DNA of 55,993 nucleotides, taken from contig JAGPFR010000014.1 in the NCBI GenBank assembly GCA_018056425.1, forward strand, positions 1-55,993, read 5' to 3'. This document shows, piece by piece, positions 35,777-45,279 of the stretch; positions within the stretch are counted from its first letter, which is position 1, and each line of letters opens with the position of its first letter. Under the pieces are notes generated by a model. It did not search any database, was not told the DNA's origin, and was given only the letters and a program-made list of their open reading frames with translations. The translations under genes and the position numbers were made by a program. This DNA is from Lachnospiraceae bacterium. GTDB taxonomy: Bacteria; Bacillota; Clostridia; Lachnospirales; Lachnospiraceae.

Positions 35777-36327
35777 TATACGGTCATAAGCTCCTTGGTC
35801 TTCTCATCGAGAGCCTTATCGATCTTGGCAATGTAATCATCGGTAAGCTTCTGAAGTGAATCGGTAAGATCGGCAGCCTCATCCTCTGAGATCTCGCTCT
35901 TGCCAAGCTTCTTGAACTCTTCATTTCCGTCTCTGCGGATATTTCTGAGTGCAACCTTGCCTTCTTCAGCCTTCTTCTTGATATCTTTTACAAGATCCTT
36001 ACGTCTCTCCTCGGTAAGCTCAGGGAACTGAAGTCTGATGATGCTTCCGTCGTTCTGAGGATTGATTCCGATGTCGGAAGTAAGGATGGCCTTTTCAATA
36101 GCCTTGAGCATTGACTTATCCCAGGGTGCGATCTGAATGATACGTGCCTCGGGTACGGATACGTTACCAACCTGCTGAATAGGGGTGGGAGTTCCGTAAT
36201 AATCTACCTTGATCTTATCGAGAACGTGGGGATTTGCTCTTCCCGCACGAACCGCAGCATATTCCTCCGCAAGGAAATCAAGGGTCTTCTTCATCTTATC
36301 TTCATATGACTGTAATCTGGCGTCCAT
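35776..36327 (-). CDS. frr: Ribosome recycling factor
   Basis: Splits post-termination ribosomes with EF-G. The 183-residue protein has the family segments AAVRAGRANPHVLDKIKVDY, IAPWDKSMLKAIEKAI and NDGSIIRLQFPELTEERRKD. Follows pyrH by 13 bases, the usual order. Confidence 0.98.
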   Translation of the reverse strand: MDARLQSYEDKMKKTLDFLAEEYAAVRAGRANPHVLDKIKVDYYGTPTPIQQVGNVSVPEARIIQIAPWDKSMLKAIEKAILTSDIGINPQNDGSIIRLQFPELTEERRKDLVKDIKKKAEEGKVALRNIRRDGNEEFKKLGKSEISEDEAADLTDSLQKLTDDYIAKIDKALDEKTKELMTV

Positions 36328-36340
36328 AAAAACCTCCGCT

Positions 36341-37033
36341 CTATACCGTTACTCTGGTACCGTTTAATTTACCGTAAAGAGTGTTTACGATGCTGTTTTC
36401 TTCATTCAGTAAAAATACCGCCATGGGCATCTTATTGTCCCTTGCAAGGATCGATGCTGTCATGTCGACAACCTGAAGATTCTTTGCGATGACTTCATCA
36501 ATTGATATCTCATCGAAGCGCTTTGCATCGGGATTCTTGGCAGGATCGGAATCATAAACTCCGTCGATTGACTTGGCAAGGAGGATCTGATCCGCTTCAA
36601 CTTCAACGGCTCTGAGTACTACACCGGTATCCGTTGAGAAGTAAGGATGTCCCGTGCCTCCGGCAAAGAAAACGACATGTCCGGCTTCGAATGCGGCATT
36701 TGCCCTGTCCTTGGAAAAAAGATCGGTAAATGCGCCTATGGTAAAAGGAGTGAGGATGTCGGTCTTAAGACCTGCGGATCTGCATATCTCCGAAACATAC
36801 AGAGCATTCATGACCGTTGCAAGCATACCGATCTGATCTGCCTTGGTACGATCGATGTTCTCAGAGCTTCTTCCTCTCCAGAAATTACCGCCGCCGATAA
36901 CTACACCGACCTGGGTTCCGCGGCTTACTATCTCCTTGATCTGCTCCGCAACCTTTTTTACGGTAGGCTCATCAAAGCCTTTTCCCACAGGTCCTGCAAG
37001 TGCTTCACCACTGAGTTTTAAAAGTATACGCAT
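36341..37033 (-). CDS. pyrH: UMP kinase
   Basis: Hexameric amino-acid-kinase-fold enzyme phosphorylating UMP to UDP. Opens MRILLKLSGEAL; VVIGGGNFWRG near 42-53, AAFEAGHVVFFAGGTGHPYFSTD near 113-135 and a conserved AKSIDGVYDSDPAKNPDAK block are present. 230 residues, slightly shorter than average. Confidence 0.98.
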   Translation of the reverse strand: MRILLKLSGEALAGPVGKGFDEPTVKKVAEQIKEIVSRGTQVGVVIGGGNFWRGRSSENIDRTKADQIGMLATVMNALYVSEICRSAGLKTDILTPFTIGAFTDLFSKDRANAAFEAGHVVFFAGGTGHPYFSTDTGVVLRAVEVEADQILLAKSIDGVYDSDPAKNPDAKRFDEISIDEVIAKNLQVVDMTASILARDNKMPMAVFLLNEENSIVNTLYGKLNGTRVTV

Positions 37034-37063
37034 AAATCTCTCCCGTAAAAACCTTTAATAGGA

Positions 37064-38251
37064 TCAGTTCTCTTCCTTCTTCTTGGTCTTCTTCTCGGGT
37101 CTGGTCTCAGGCTTGTAATCATCAAAGAATGCGGTAGGGCTGACTTCGGCATATGCCTGTGAGCATACGCCTTCGAGAGCTGCACCGTTGTTGATCTGTA
37201 CTGACTTTGAACGGATGTTACCCATAACGATCGCGGTTGAATCGAGGATTACGGGACCGTGTACATCGATGTCTCCCTTTACGGCACCTGCGATCGCAGC
37301 GCTGAATGCGGAGATGTTTCCCACGATAACGGTTCCTGCACCGATCTTAACAGAGCTTTCGCTGGTGACATTACCGGTGATCTTAGCGTTCTCGGCAAAT
37401 ACTTCCTTAGCTTCGGAGTTACCTACGATGTGTCCGGTTACATTGAGCTTGCCCTTTACGATAACGTCTCCGTTAACCTTACCTACAAGATCGAGGGAAC
37501 CTTCGGACTCGATATCACCGTTTACGACCATTCCTCCCGTGATCACGGAAGTCTCTTCTGAAAAATTACCTGTCTCCATTTCATCTGCTCCTTTATAAGT
37601 AGATTTTTCAAAGTCTTCTTTAAGCTCTTCGTATGCAGCTTCATCAGGTGCTGCTTCGTTAATCTCTTCCGCTTCTTCTTCAGGCTCTTCAGCGGGTTCT
37701 TCTTTACTGCTGAGAGCGGCAAAGGCAAGATCGAGTGCTGAAGTGTAATCTTCGGAAATCTCCTCTACGGGATTTTTCTCCTCTTCAAAGCCTCCTTCTT
37801 CAGTCACATCGGCAAGAACATCGGAAACAATATCATCCTCTGAGGAATACTCTTCCTCTTCAGCAGGCTCTTCCGCAAGTTCAGGCTCTTCTTCAGCTTC
37901 ATCTTCACCTGATACGATCTCTTCTTCCGCGATCTCTTCAACCTCGGGAAGGGGCTCGGTAAGACCTGCAAGGAGTGAGTCAAGGTCATCGTTTATATCC
38001 GATCCGGCATCTTCCGTTACATCTTCTTCATGAAGATCGTCACCGCCGAGATCCGATACAAGGTCTTTGAGCAGCGAAGCAACATCATCATTGTCTTCGG
38101 AAAAATCCTCAGCAGCCTGCGCAGCTTCATCCATACCTGCTACTTCGGCTTCGGTGAGGATATCTTCAGCTTTGAGCTGTGCTTCTTCTTTTTTCTTCTC
38201 AGCACCTGCCACCTGGGACAGATCCTGTTTCAGTTCACCGAAAAAACCCAT
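37064..38251 (-). CDS. Bactofilin-domain protein with long acidic N-terminal extension
   Basis: Polymer-forming cytoskeletal protein. The C-terminal ~135 residues (VVNGDIESEGSLDLVGKVNG to about 380) form the bactofilin right-handed beta-helix with repeating GxVxxxSSV-type turns. The first ~230 residues are disordered, dominated by Glu, Asp, Ser and Ala, with a Lys-rich segment near 18. Bactofilins are usually short; this extension is unusual. The gene sits between a deacetylase and pyrH, hinting at a role in cell-wall patterning. Confidence 0.85.
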   Translation of the reverse strand: MGFFGELKQDLSQVAGAEKKKEEAQLKAEDILTEAEVAGMDEAAQAAEDFSEDNDDVASLLKDLVSDLGGDDLHEEDVTEDAGSDINDDLDSLLAGLTEPLPEVEEIAEEEIVSGEDEAEEEPELAEEPAEEEEYSSEDDIVSDVLADVTEEGGFEEEKNPVEEISEDYTSALDLAFAALSSKEEPAEEPEEEAEEINEAAPDEAAYEELKEDFEKSTYKGADEMETGNFSEETSVITGGMVVNGDIESEGSLDLVGKVNGDVIVKGKLNVTGHIVGNSEAKEVFAENAKITGNVTSESSVKIGAGTVIVGNISAFSAAIAGAVKGDIDVHGPVILDSTAIVMGNIRSKSVQINNGAALEGVCSQAYAEVSPTAFFDDYKPETRPEKKTKKKEEN

Positions 38252-38267
38252 CTGTTACCTCCATTAT

Positions 38268-39245
38268 TTACAATCCGATATCATGGTGAATGACAGCTGT
38301 GTCATAAGTTATCGGAAGTATTTCAACATTATCCATCGACTGCAGCGTCTCAATGATCTGAGGAAGTGCATATACCGTAGATCTCTTGCTGGCCGCATCG
38401 TGTAAGAGTATTACCGTCGTATCTCTGGATTCTATTCCGCTGAGTGCGTTTCTTACGATCTGATCGGATGTAAGAGGAATCTTACCCGCATCTCCGCTCG
38501 ATACATTCCAGTCAAAATAAATGATGCCCTGTGATTCAAGATATTCTGCAAGTTCGCGGACATCGGTTCTGCTTACATCATTTGAACTCCCCCCGGGAAA
38601 ACGGTAGAAAACGGGAGTCTGTCCGGTTACATCTTCAAGAAGCGATCTGATCCTCTGAGTATCTTCCGCAAAGCTTTCCGGCGATGCATAAATATCACTG
38701 TAAACGTGAGAGTATGAATGCATTCCGAGGGTATGCCCCTCTTCAACAATCCGAAGATATCTTGCATAGGATGCGGTGTTTTCCCTTCCCACCACAAAGA
38801 ACGTTGCCTTAACATTGTACTCCGCAAGAATATCGAGTATGTCATCCGTATAGATACTGGGGCCGTCATCAAAAGTAAGATATACTCTGTGAATTCCGTC
38901 CGATTCGGTATCGGATGCATATGTCAGGCCTTCTGCGGATGCTATTACATTATCTCCGGCAGTCTGAGTCTCTTCGGGAATGTACTCTGCAAGATCCGCT
39001 CCCACATACTCTGCTGCAAAGGCAGGTTCCTCACCGTTTTCTATAGCAGGATAAACATTTTCATCATACCAGGATAACTGAACGAGTCTGGATTCACGGG
39101 TTCCAAGTGCCTCTACAGCTTCACTTCCCGCTATTCTGTTTTCAAGCATTGAAATGCGGGTTCCGAGTATGATGCAGACTGCGACAGGTATTACTATCGC
39201 TGCCGGTAAAAGCATTCGCAATATTTTATCCAAACGATGATTCAT
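38268..39245 (-). CDS. Membrane-anchored polysaccharide deacetylase
   Basis: NodB-fold enzyme, probably acting on peptidoglycan or another wall polymer outside the cell. An N-terminal signal anchor (LLPAAIVIPVAVCIILG) is followed by a linker. The NodB domain has YLTFDDGPS near 122-130 (catalytic Asp and metal-binding Asp), HSYSHV near 176 (metal-binding His residues), RFPGGSSND near 217 and the closing ILLHDAA near 285. 325 residues. Cotranscribed with the bactofilin gene 16 bases away. Confidence 0.92.
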   Translation of the reverse strand: MNHRLDKILRMLLPAAIVIPVAVCIILGTRISMLENRIAGSEAVEALGTRESRLVQLSWYDENVYPAIENGEEPAFAAEYVGADLAEYIPEETQTAGDNVIASAEGLTYASDTESDGIHRVYLTFDDGPSIYTDDILDILAEYNVKATFFVVGRENTASYARYLRIVEEGHTLGMHSYSHVYSDIYASPESFAEDTQRIRSLLEDVTGQTPVFYRFPGGSSNDVSRTDVRELAEYLESQGIIYFDWNVSSGDAGKIPLTSDQIVRNALSGIESRDTTVILLHDAASKRSTVYALPQIIETLQSMDNVEILPITYDTAVIHHDIGL

Positions 39246-39299
39246 AAAGGCACCTCGAAGACCGGATAGGATCCGCCTTCAGGGTGAATCATCACGGTC

Positions 39300-40328
39300 T
39301 TAAACCAGATCTGCTATATCGTAGATCAGCTTTTCGGAATCAGCCCATCCGAGGCAGGGATCGGTAATGGACTTACCGTATATACCCTCTCCGATCTTCT
39401 GATTTCCTTCTTCAATGTAACTTTCTATCATAAAGCCCTTAACGAGCTTCTTGATGTCGGGATTAAGATTTCTGTTGTGCAGTACTTCCTTGACGATCCT
39501 GATCTGCTGCTTGAACTGCTTATCGGAATTCGAGTGGTTCGAGTCGATGATGACAGCAGGATTCTTAAGATCCATCTTGTTGTACATGTCGAGGACTCTT
39601 ACGAGATCCTCATAGTGATAATTGGGAGTGTTGTTTCCATGCTTATTGGTAGCACCCCTGAGTACGGCATGTGCCTGCTCGTTACCGCTGGTCTTAACCT
39701 CCCATCCTCTGTAGATGAATGAGTGACCATGCTGAGCCGCGAAAATGGAATTCATCATAACTGCAAGATCACCGCTTGTGGGATTCTTCATACCTGCGGG
39801 TACATCGAATCCGGATACGGTAAGTCTGTGCTGCTGGTCCTCAACGGAACGTGCACCGACCGCTACGTATGAGAGAATATCGGAAACATATCTCCAGTTT
39901 TCCGGATAAAGCATCTCGTCTGCGGGAGTAAGTCCGGTCTCTTCAACAGCTCTGATATGCATATGTCTTACGGCAATAAGTCCGGCCACGAAATCAACGC
40001 CCTTTTCGGGATCGGGCTGATGGACTATTCCCTTGTAACCCGAACCGGTGGTACGGGGCTTATTGGTATAAATTCTGGGGATAAGGATCAGCTTATCCTT
40101 AACCTGTTCGTTAACTCTTGCAAGTCTTCCGACGTAATCACAGACAGCTTCTTCGTTATCGGCGGAGCAGGGGCCAATGATAAGAAGGCATTTATCGGAC
40201 TTTCCGGTAAATACATCTCTGATCTCCGCATCACGCTGTTTTTTGATCTCCCTTACCTTTTCGGGAACGGGATACTCCGCTCTGATCTCGTCGGGAGTAG
40301 GTAATTTTTTGATGAATTCGAAAGACAT
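39300..40328 (-). CDS. aroF: 3-deoxy-7-phosphoheptulonate synthase, class I alpha (AroF/G type)
   Basis: First step of the shikimate pathway, from PEP and erythrose 4-phosphate. LIIGPCSADNEEA near 50-62, PRIYTNKPRTTGSGYKG near 84-100, the GFDVPAGMKNPTSGD block near 175-189, and DSNHSNSDKQ near 264 are as in E. coli AroF/G/H. 342 residues. Feedback amino acid cannot be inferred by eye. No T-box or trp-type leader is visible upstream. Confidence 0.96.
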   Translation of the reverse strand: MSFEFIKKLPTPDEIRAEYPVPEKVREIKKQRDAEIRDVFTGKSDKCLLIIGPCSADNEEAVCDYVGRLARVNEQVKDKLILIPRIYTNKPRTTGSGYKGIVHQPDPEKGVDFVAGLIAVRHMHIRAVEETGLTPADEMLYPENWRYVSDILSYVAVGARSVEDQQHRLTVSGFDVPAGMKNPTSGDLAVMMNSIFAAQHGHSFIYRGWEVKTSGNEQAHAVLRGATNKHGNNTPNYHYEDLVRVLDMYNKMDLKNPAVIIDSNHSNSDKQFKQQIRIVKEVLHNRNLNPDIKKLVKGFMIESYIEEGNQKIGEGIYGKSITDPCLGWADSEKLIYDIADLV

Positions 40329-40388
40329 AAAATTTGTTTCCTTTTCGTACGATTAAAACGCATTTTTATCGGGCGCGTCCAAGGAAAC

Positions 40389-40417
40389 ATTATATTATAT
40401 TCACCGTACTAAAGCAA
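40389..40417 (-). promoter_or_regulatory. Promoter of aroF
   Basis: Minus strand TTGCTT (40417-40412), a 17-base spacer, TATAAT (40394-40389), about 60 bases before the start. Confidence 0.8.
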
Positions 40418-40448
40418 ACAATAACCGCTGTTATATTGCGGGTTTAAA

Positions 40449-40495
40449 GGTGACACGGGGACGTTTCTGTACAGCAGAAACGTCCCCGTGTCACC
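40449..40495. repeat. Perfect 21-bp-arm palindrome of the GTGACAC...GTGTCAC family
   Basis: Arms 40449-40469 and 40475-40495, starting GGTGACACGGGGACG, with loop TACAG. No T-run. It lies between the xer-like and aroF genes, both on the minus strand. Similar GTGACA-bounded palindromes occur at 7421, 12812 and 54724. Confidence 0.85.
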
Positions 40496-40512
40496 GTTGA
40501 TATAATGGATTA

Positions 40513-41418
40513 TCAGCTTCTGGGGTGGGCTCCGGCATACGTTTTTCTAAGAGAATTCTGTGCCATCTTAGCGTAAACCTGAGTCGTTGATATATCCGAG
40601 TGTCCGAGCATTATCGAAACACTCTTGATGTCCGCACCGTGTTCGAGAAGGTGTGCCGCAAAGCTGTGTCGGAGGAGGCAAGGCGTAACATCCTTCTCGA
40701 TCCCGGCTTCTTTTACATAAGATTTCAGGATCTTCCAAAATCCCTGTCTGGACATCTCTTCACCCTGATAGTTAGGGAAAAGAACATTACTTTCGCGGTC
40801 TCCGATAAGAGCGGTTCTGCCGCTTTCAAGATATGCGATCATCGCACTTCTTGCGTGTCTTCCAAGAGGAATGCTTCTTCCGTTAACGGTGAGCATATCC
40901 GTCTTAAGATCCACATCGGAAACTTTAAGCTTAATAAGCTCGGAAACCTTGATTCCCGTAGCATACATTACTTCGAGCATAGCCTTGTCCCTGAGGCACT
41001 TTGTATCCTCTCCGGAGGGTGCGTCAAGGAGCCTGATAACCTCATTTTCGGTAAGGATATCCGGACTGGTACGCTCTACCTTGGGGCCTGCGAGTCCCCT
41101 TGAAACGTCTTCTTCAACCTCATGGCAGGTATAAAGATACGAATAGAATGCATGTATGGACGCCACGTTTCTGGATATCGTGGAAGTCTTAAAATCTCCT
41201 GCTTCAAGATAATCTATATAACTCACAAGATTGTGTCTGGTAACTTCCGTAAGATCGTCGATCGCGAGATCACTGCAAAAACTTTCGAGTCTGCTGAGAT
41301 CTCTTCTGTACGACTGAATGGTATTCTCGGACATCTTCTTTTCTTCTCCGAGATACCTGGTAAAAAGATCAAGATATCGCCCCATCAAAAAAAATTTCCT
41401 AACCGGCTTCCGTGCCAT
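40513..41418 (-). CDS. XerD-like tyrosine recombinase with degenerate active site
   Basis: A 301-residue protein aligning with XerD along its whole length: core-binding domain about 14-100, catalytic domain about 115-295. Of the six catalytic positions, Arg250 (CLLRHSFAAHLL), His273 (LGHSDIS) and Tyr282 (STTQVYAKM) are kept. The first Arg (ATGLRVSEL in canonical) is Lys157, the HxxR His is Cys247, and the beta-hairpin Lys is lost because the hairpin is about four residues shorter (LTVNGRSIPLG). Strand exchange may be reduced or absent. No element boundaries or att sites are seen. Met12 is an alternative start. Confidence 0.8.
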   Translation of the reverse strand: MARKPVRKFFLMGRYLDLFTRYLGEEKKMSENTIQSYRRDLSRLESFCSDLAIDDLTEVTRHNLVSYIDYLEAGDFKTSTISRNVASIHAFYSYLYTCHEVEEDVSRGLAGPKVERTSPDILTENEVIRLLDAPSGEDTKCLRDKAMLEVMYATGIKVSELIKLKVSDVDLKTDMLTVNGRSIPLGRHARSAMIAYLESGRTALIGDRESNVLFPNYQGEEMSRQGFWKILKSYVKEAGIEKDVTPCLLRHSFAAHLLEHGADIKSVSIMLGHSDISTTQVYAKMAQNSLRKTYAGAHPRS

Positions 41419-41488
41419 ATTTGCCGCTATCCTTTTAACGCGACAAAACGCATTATAGAAAAGAAAAAAGCATATTACAAGAAAAAAA

Positions 41489-41528
41489 GCATAGAAAAAA
41501 CGGCGAAATTTCTACGTTTTTTCTATGC
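41489..41528. other. 14-bp hairpin in the xerD-like/nudF gap
   Basis: GCATAGAAAAAACG (41489-41502) pairs with CGTTTTTTCTATGC (41515-41528) around a 12-base loop. It could serve as a terminator for nudF, but it lacks the usual T-run directly after the stem on either strand. Between 41419 and 41598 nothing else is recognisable. Confidence 0.45.
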
Positions 41529-41598
41529 CACAATATGTTGTTGAATTGCTTCTTCGAGCACTTGGCGAACCACAAGGCCGAAGAAAAAAATTAAAATA

Positions 41599-42138
41599 TT
41601 ACGCGTGATATTTTGAAGCGTACATCAAAATTCCGATCACGGTCTTTGCATCCTGGATCTTTCCTTCGTAGATCATCTTAAGCGCATCATCAAGTGATAC
41701 GGCTTCAAGATCGATATACTCATCATCGTCCAAATGCTGGGGATGCTTGTCTTTAAGGCCTCTTGCAAGGTAAAGACCGATCTTCTCATTGCAGAAAGCT
41801 ACGGTTGTATAGATGGTTGTAAGGTATTCGATATTATCGCATACGTAACCGGTCTCTTCGGCAAGTTCACGCTCTGCTGCATTCTTGGGATCTTCATCCC
41901 TTGAATCAAGCTTTCCCGCAGGAATCTCGATGGTCTGTCTTTCAAGAGGATTCCTGTACTGTTTTACCATAAGGAGCTTACCGTCCTCACGAACGGCAAC
42001 AACGGCTGCAGCGCCTACGTGATCGATAAGATCCCATTTAACGGTGCTTCCGTCCGGCATCTGCATTGTATCCTGATAATAATCTATTACTCTTCCCTTG
42101 GTTACAAGGGTTCTGTCTATACGCTTGATTTCATCCAT
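41599..42138 (-). CDS. nudF: Nudix hydrolase, ADP-ribose pyrophosphatase type
   Basis: Probably cleaves ADP-ribose to AMP and ribose 5-phosphate. The Nudix box runs from GKLDSRDEDP to RELAEETGY (about 76-99) and has one residue more than the consensus before the first Glu. The upstream VAVREDGKLLMVKQYRNPL and downstream block YLTTIYTTVAFCNEKIGLYLA fit the ADPRase subfamily. 179 residues. Confidence 0.88.
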   Translation of the reverse strand: MDEIKRIDRTLVTKGRVIDYYQDTMQMPDGSTVKWDLIDHVGAAAVVAVREDGKLLMVKQYRNPLERQTIEIPAGKLDSRDEDPKNAAERELAEETGYVCDNIEYLTTIYTTVAFCNEKIGLYLARGLKDKHPQHLDDDEYIDLEAVSLDDALKMIYEGKIQDAKTVIGILMYASKYHA

Positions 42139-42152
42139 TTATCTGTCCTCAC

Positions 42153-42202
42153 AAAATGTGCCACGGGGTGCTTTGAAGGTTCTCAAGCATATCCGTGGCA
42201 CA
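42153..42202 (-). terminator. Terminator-like hairpin after the aminotransferase
   Basis: Minus strand TGTGCCACGG (42202-42193) with CCGTGGCACA (42166-42157), then TTTTG; a second stem TGCTT/AAGCA lies in the loop. The short T-run makes it moderate. Confidence 0.55.
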
Positions 42203-42208
42203 ATTATA

Positions 42209-43501
42209 TTACTTGTTTAAAAGTTTCTCCACAGCTGCAAGCTTTACACAAAGTACGAGGAGATCTGTAGCCTGTGCCATCTCATCGGGAGTGGGATAAG
42301 AAGGAGCGATCCTGATATTGGAATCCTTGGGATCCTTCTTGTAAGGGAATGTAGCTCCCGCACCGGTAAGAGTAACTCCGGTATCCTTGCAAAGTGCCAC
42401 GACTCTCTTCGCGCAGCCTTCCATTACATCGAGTGAGATGAAATATCCGCCGTTGGGAGTGGTCCACTGAGCGATTCCCGCAGAATTCAGCTCTTTCTCA
42501 AGAACTCTTTCGCAGGCTTCAAACTTGGGACGAAGGAGTGCTGCATGCTTTTTCATGTGCGCCTTGAGGCCGTTAATATCCTTGAAATATCTGCAGTGTC
42601 TGAGCTGGTTTATTTTGTCATAACCGATAGTCTGAACGGTCAAGGATTTTCTCATATCATCGAGGTTAGCCTGTGATGATGCGATGGCAGCGATTCCCGC
42701 CCCGGCAAAAGTAACCTTTGAAGTCGAGCAGAACTCAAATACCATATCGGGATTTCCCGCATTCTTACACTCGGAGATGATGTCGGGAATTCTGTCCTGA
42801 CGGCTCTCTTCTTCATAGAGATGATGTACTGCGTATGCGTTGTCCCAGAAGATCCTAAAGTCCTTTGCAGCGGGCTTAAGTGCCGCAAATCTTCTTACGG
42901 TCTCACATGAATATGTATATCCCTGAGGGTTTGAATACTTGGGAACGCACCAGATACCCTTGATCGATTCATCCTCTGCAACAAGCTTTTCAACCATGTC
43001 CATGTCTGGACCGGTGGGTGACATGGGAACGGTGATCATCTCGATTCCGAAGTGCTCGCAGATTGCAAAATGTCTGTCATATCCGGGAGCAGGGCAAAGG
43101 AACTTAACCTTGTCAAGCTTGCCCCAGGGAGTGTTTCCGAGAAGTCCGTGGGTGAAAGCTCTCGAGACGGTATCGTACATTATATTGAGAGAAGCATTGC
43201 CGCATACGATGACATTTGAAGAAAGAGTCTCCATGATGTCAGCCATAAGGTGCTTTGCTTCGGGAAGCCCGTCCATAACACCGTAATTTCTTACATCGGT
43301 ATGATCGCTTGCAAGCATATCGCTTTCGGAAGTAAGCACATCAAGAAAATCCATACCCATATCGAGCTGGGAGGGTGAGGGCTTTCCTCTTGCCATGTTA
43401 AGGGAGAGTCCCTTTCCTTTGGCATCCTTATATTCCTGATCGAGCTGTGCATAGAGCTGCTCAAGCTCTTCTTTGGTCATTTCGGCGTAAGTCTTTGCCA
43501 T
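42209..43501 (-). CDS. Aspartate aminotransferase, subgroup Ic-like PLP enzyme
   Basis: Transaminase, probably aspartate or a related substrate. From the ATG at 43501 (MAKTYAEMTKEEL), with GGAGG 6 bases upstream, it has 430 residues; the ATG at 43513 overlaps that ribosome site. LNMARGKPSPSQLD near 33, NYGVMDGLPEAKHLM near 76, VPKYSNPQGYTYS near 190, the PLP lysine in STSKVTFAGAGIA near 262 and the NIRIAPSYPTPDEM block near 395-408 fit the MocR-like Ic group. True substrate unknown. Confidence 0.85.
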   Translation of the reverse strand: MAKTYAEMTKEELEQLYAQLDQEYKDAKGKGLSLNMARGKPSPSQLDMGMDFLDVLTSESDMLASDHTDVRNYGVMDGLPEAKHLMADIMETLSSNVIVCGNASLNIMYDTVSRAFTHGLLGNTPWGKLDKVKFLCPAPGYDRHFAICEHFGIEMITVPMSPTGPDMDMVEKLVAEDESIKGIWCVPKYSNPQGYTYSCETVRRFAALKPAAKDFRIFWDNAYAVHHLYEEESRQDRIPDIISECKNAGNPDMVFEFCSTSKVTFAGAGIAAIASSQANLDDMRKSLTVQTIGYDKINQLRHCRYFKDINGLKAHMKKHAALLRPKFEACERVLEKELNSAGIAQWTTPNGGYFISLDVMEGCAKRVVALCKDTGVTLTGAGATFPYKKDPKDSNIRIAPSYPTPDEMAQATDLLVLCVKLAAVEKLLNK

Positions 43502-43601
43502 TGCATCCTCCATTCAAAGTCATTTTGGTACGATTGCATAACTGTATACAATAATCCACACTCGACATATAATACTAAACACTGTGGATTTTGTAAAGTC
43601 C

Positions 43602-43636
43602 AAAAAAAGACAGCTGCCATAAGGCAACTGTCTTTT
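43602..43636. terminator. Terminator of rny
   Basis: AAAAAGACAG.TGCC with GGCA.CTGTCTTTTT (43604-43636), loop ATAA, A and T runs on both sides. Confidence 0.88.
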
Positions 43637-43677
43637 TATTTTGTCCGTTAATGATAAATTCGGGAACCGGCGAGGGG

Positions 43678-45234
43678 TTATTTTGCGTAATCCACAACCC
43701 TCTTCTCGCGAATGATATTGACCTTGATCTGTCCGGGATATTTCATCTCGTCCTCGATCCGTTTGGAAATATCTCTTGCGAGTATTACCATGTCCGCATC
43801 CGTAATCTGATCGGGTACGACCATGACTCTGACTTCTCGGCCTGCCTGAATAGCAAAAGATTTTTCAACACCCTTATAACTGTTGGAGATTTCTTCGAGC
43901 TGCTTTAAGCGATTCGTATAAATGTCGAGGGTCTCGCGTCTTGCACCGGGGCGTGCTGCCGAAATGGCATCAGCTGCCTGTACGATAACTGCGATAAGTG
44001 TCTGAGGCTCGACATCGCCATGGTGAGCTTCAACCGCATTGATAACGGTGGGGTTTTCCTTATACTTACGGCACAGATCAGTACCGAGCTGTACGTGGGA
44101 ACCTTCCATCTCATGATCGATGGCTTTACCGATATCATGCAAAAGTCCTGCGCGTTTAGCTGTCTTGACATCAAGTCCGAGCTCGGCAGCCATAAGGCCG
44201 GAAAGCTGTGCGACTTCGATGGAATGCTTCAGAACGTTCTGACCATAGCTGGTACGATATCTCATACGGCCCAGGAGCTTGACCAGTTCGGGATGAAGTC
44301 CGTGAACTCCGACTTCGAGTACGGCTGCTTCACCTTCTTCTTTGATGGTCTGATCTACTTCCTTGCGGGCTTTCTGTATCATCTCCTCAATCTTGGCAGG
44401 ATGGATACGACCGTCCACTATAAGTTTCTCAAGAGCGATCCTTGCAACTTCTCTTCTGACAGGATCAAATGCGGAAAGTACGACTGCATCGGGGGTATCG
44501 TCGACAATAAGCTCGACTCCGGTCATGGTCTCGAGAGTTCTGATATTTCTTCCCTCACGGCCAATGATCCTTCCCTTCATGTCTTCGCTGGGAAGCTGTA
44601 CTACGGAAATAGTACTTTCAGCGACGTGATCCGCTGCACATCTCTGAATGGCTGTGACGACGATCTCCCTCGCCTTCTTATCAGCCTCTTCCTTCGCCCT
44701 GTTCTCAGATTCCTTGATCATCAGGGCTTCTTCATGTTTCAGGTCTTCTTCAACAATACTTAATAAGTGTTCTTTTGCTTGTTCAGAGGTTAATCCGGAA
44801 ATCCTTTCCAGTTCCTGCAGTCTCTCTTCGTTGAGCTTGGAAATCTGAGCTTCCTTGGCTTTCAGATTGTCCTCTCTCGCCGAAAGTGACGTCTCTCGCC
44901 TCTCGATATTCTCGAGTTTTTTATCGACTGACTCTTCCTTCTGCTGAATTCTGCGTTCCGACTTACTTACCTCGGCTCTGCGTTCCTTGACCTCACGGTC
45001 AACATCGTTTTTGACGCGAAGTGCGTCTTCCTGAGCTTTAATAGATGCTTCACGCTTCTCTGATTCAGCCTTCTTAAGAGCTTCATCGATGATCTCGCGG
45101 GCTCTCTTCTCGGCATTTCCCATAACTCCGTCAGCCTTGTTCTTCATCTTGGAAGAAGTAACGGCTGCCGTAATGAGTGCGGTAATGACTATAGCGGCCA
45201 CGATGATCCCGATCCATACACCAGTAGGCATCAT
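43678..45234 (-). CDS. rny: Ribonuclease Y
   Basis: Membrane-anchored endoribonuclease that starts mRNA decay. N-terminal helix [19 protein letters not shown] (8-26), long charged coiled coil (about 30-195), KH domain with [15 protein letters not shown] near 219-233, HD domain with [12 protein letters not shown] near 362-373. 518 residues. AAGGAGG precedes the ATG. In many Clostridia rny follows recX; here two glycosyltransferase genes lie between. Confidence 0.98.
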   Translation of the reverse strand: MMPTGVWIGIIVAAIVITALITAAVTSSKMKNKADGVMGNAEKRAREIIDEALKKAESEKREASIKAQEDALRVKNDVDREVKERRAEVSKSERRIQQKEESVDKKLENIERRETSLSAREDNLKAKEAQISKLNEERLQELERISGLTSEQAKEHLLSIVEEDLKHEEALMIKESENRAKEEADKKAREIVVTAIQRCAADHVAESTISVVQLPSEDMKGRIIGREGRNIRTLETMTGVELIVDDTPDAVVLSAFDPVRREVARIALEKLIVDGRIHPAKIEEMIQKARKEVDQTIKEEGEAAVLEVGVHGLHPELVKLLGRMRYRTSYGQNVLKHSIEVAQLSGLMAAELGLDVKTAKRAGLLHDIGKAIDHEMEGSHVQLGTDLCRKYKENPTVINAVEAHHGDVEPQTLIAVIVQAADAISAARPGARRETLDIYTNRLKQLEEISNSYKGVEKSFAIQAGREVRVMVVPDQITDADMVILARDISKRIEDEMKYPGQIKVNIIREKRVVDYAK

Positions 45235-45279
45235 GCAGGAGCACCTCCTTATATAAAATTGTCATAGTACAACAGATTT

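Noticed and set aside
40329-40512. T-box or aromatic-amino-acid leader in front of aroF
   Set aside because: Leader from the promoter to the start is too short; no specifier stem or T-box sequence is visible.
41529-41598. tRNA-like fold after the xerD-like/nudF hairpin
   Set aside because: CTTGG.CGAA.CCA-type pairing exists, but there is no acceptor stem, T-loop GTTCRA or overall cloverleaf.
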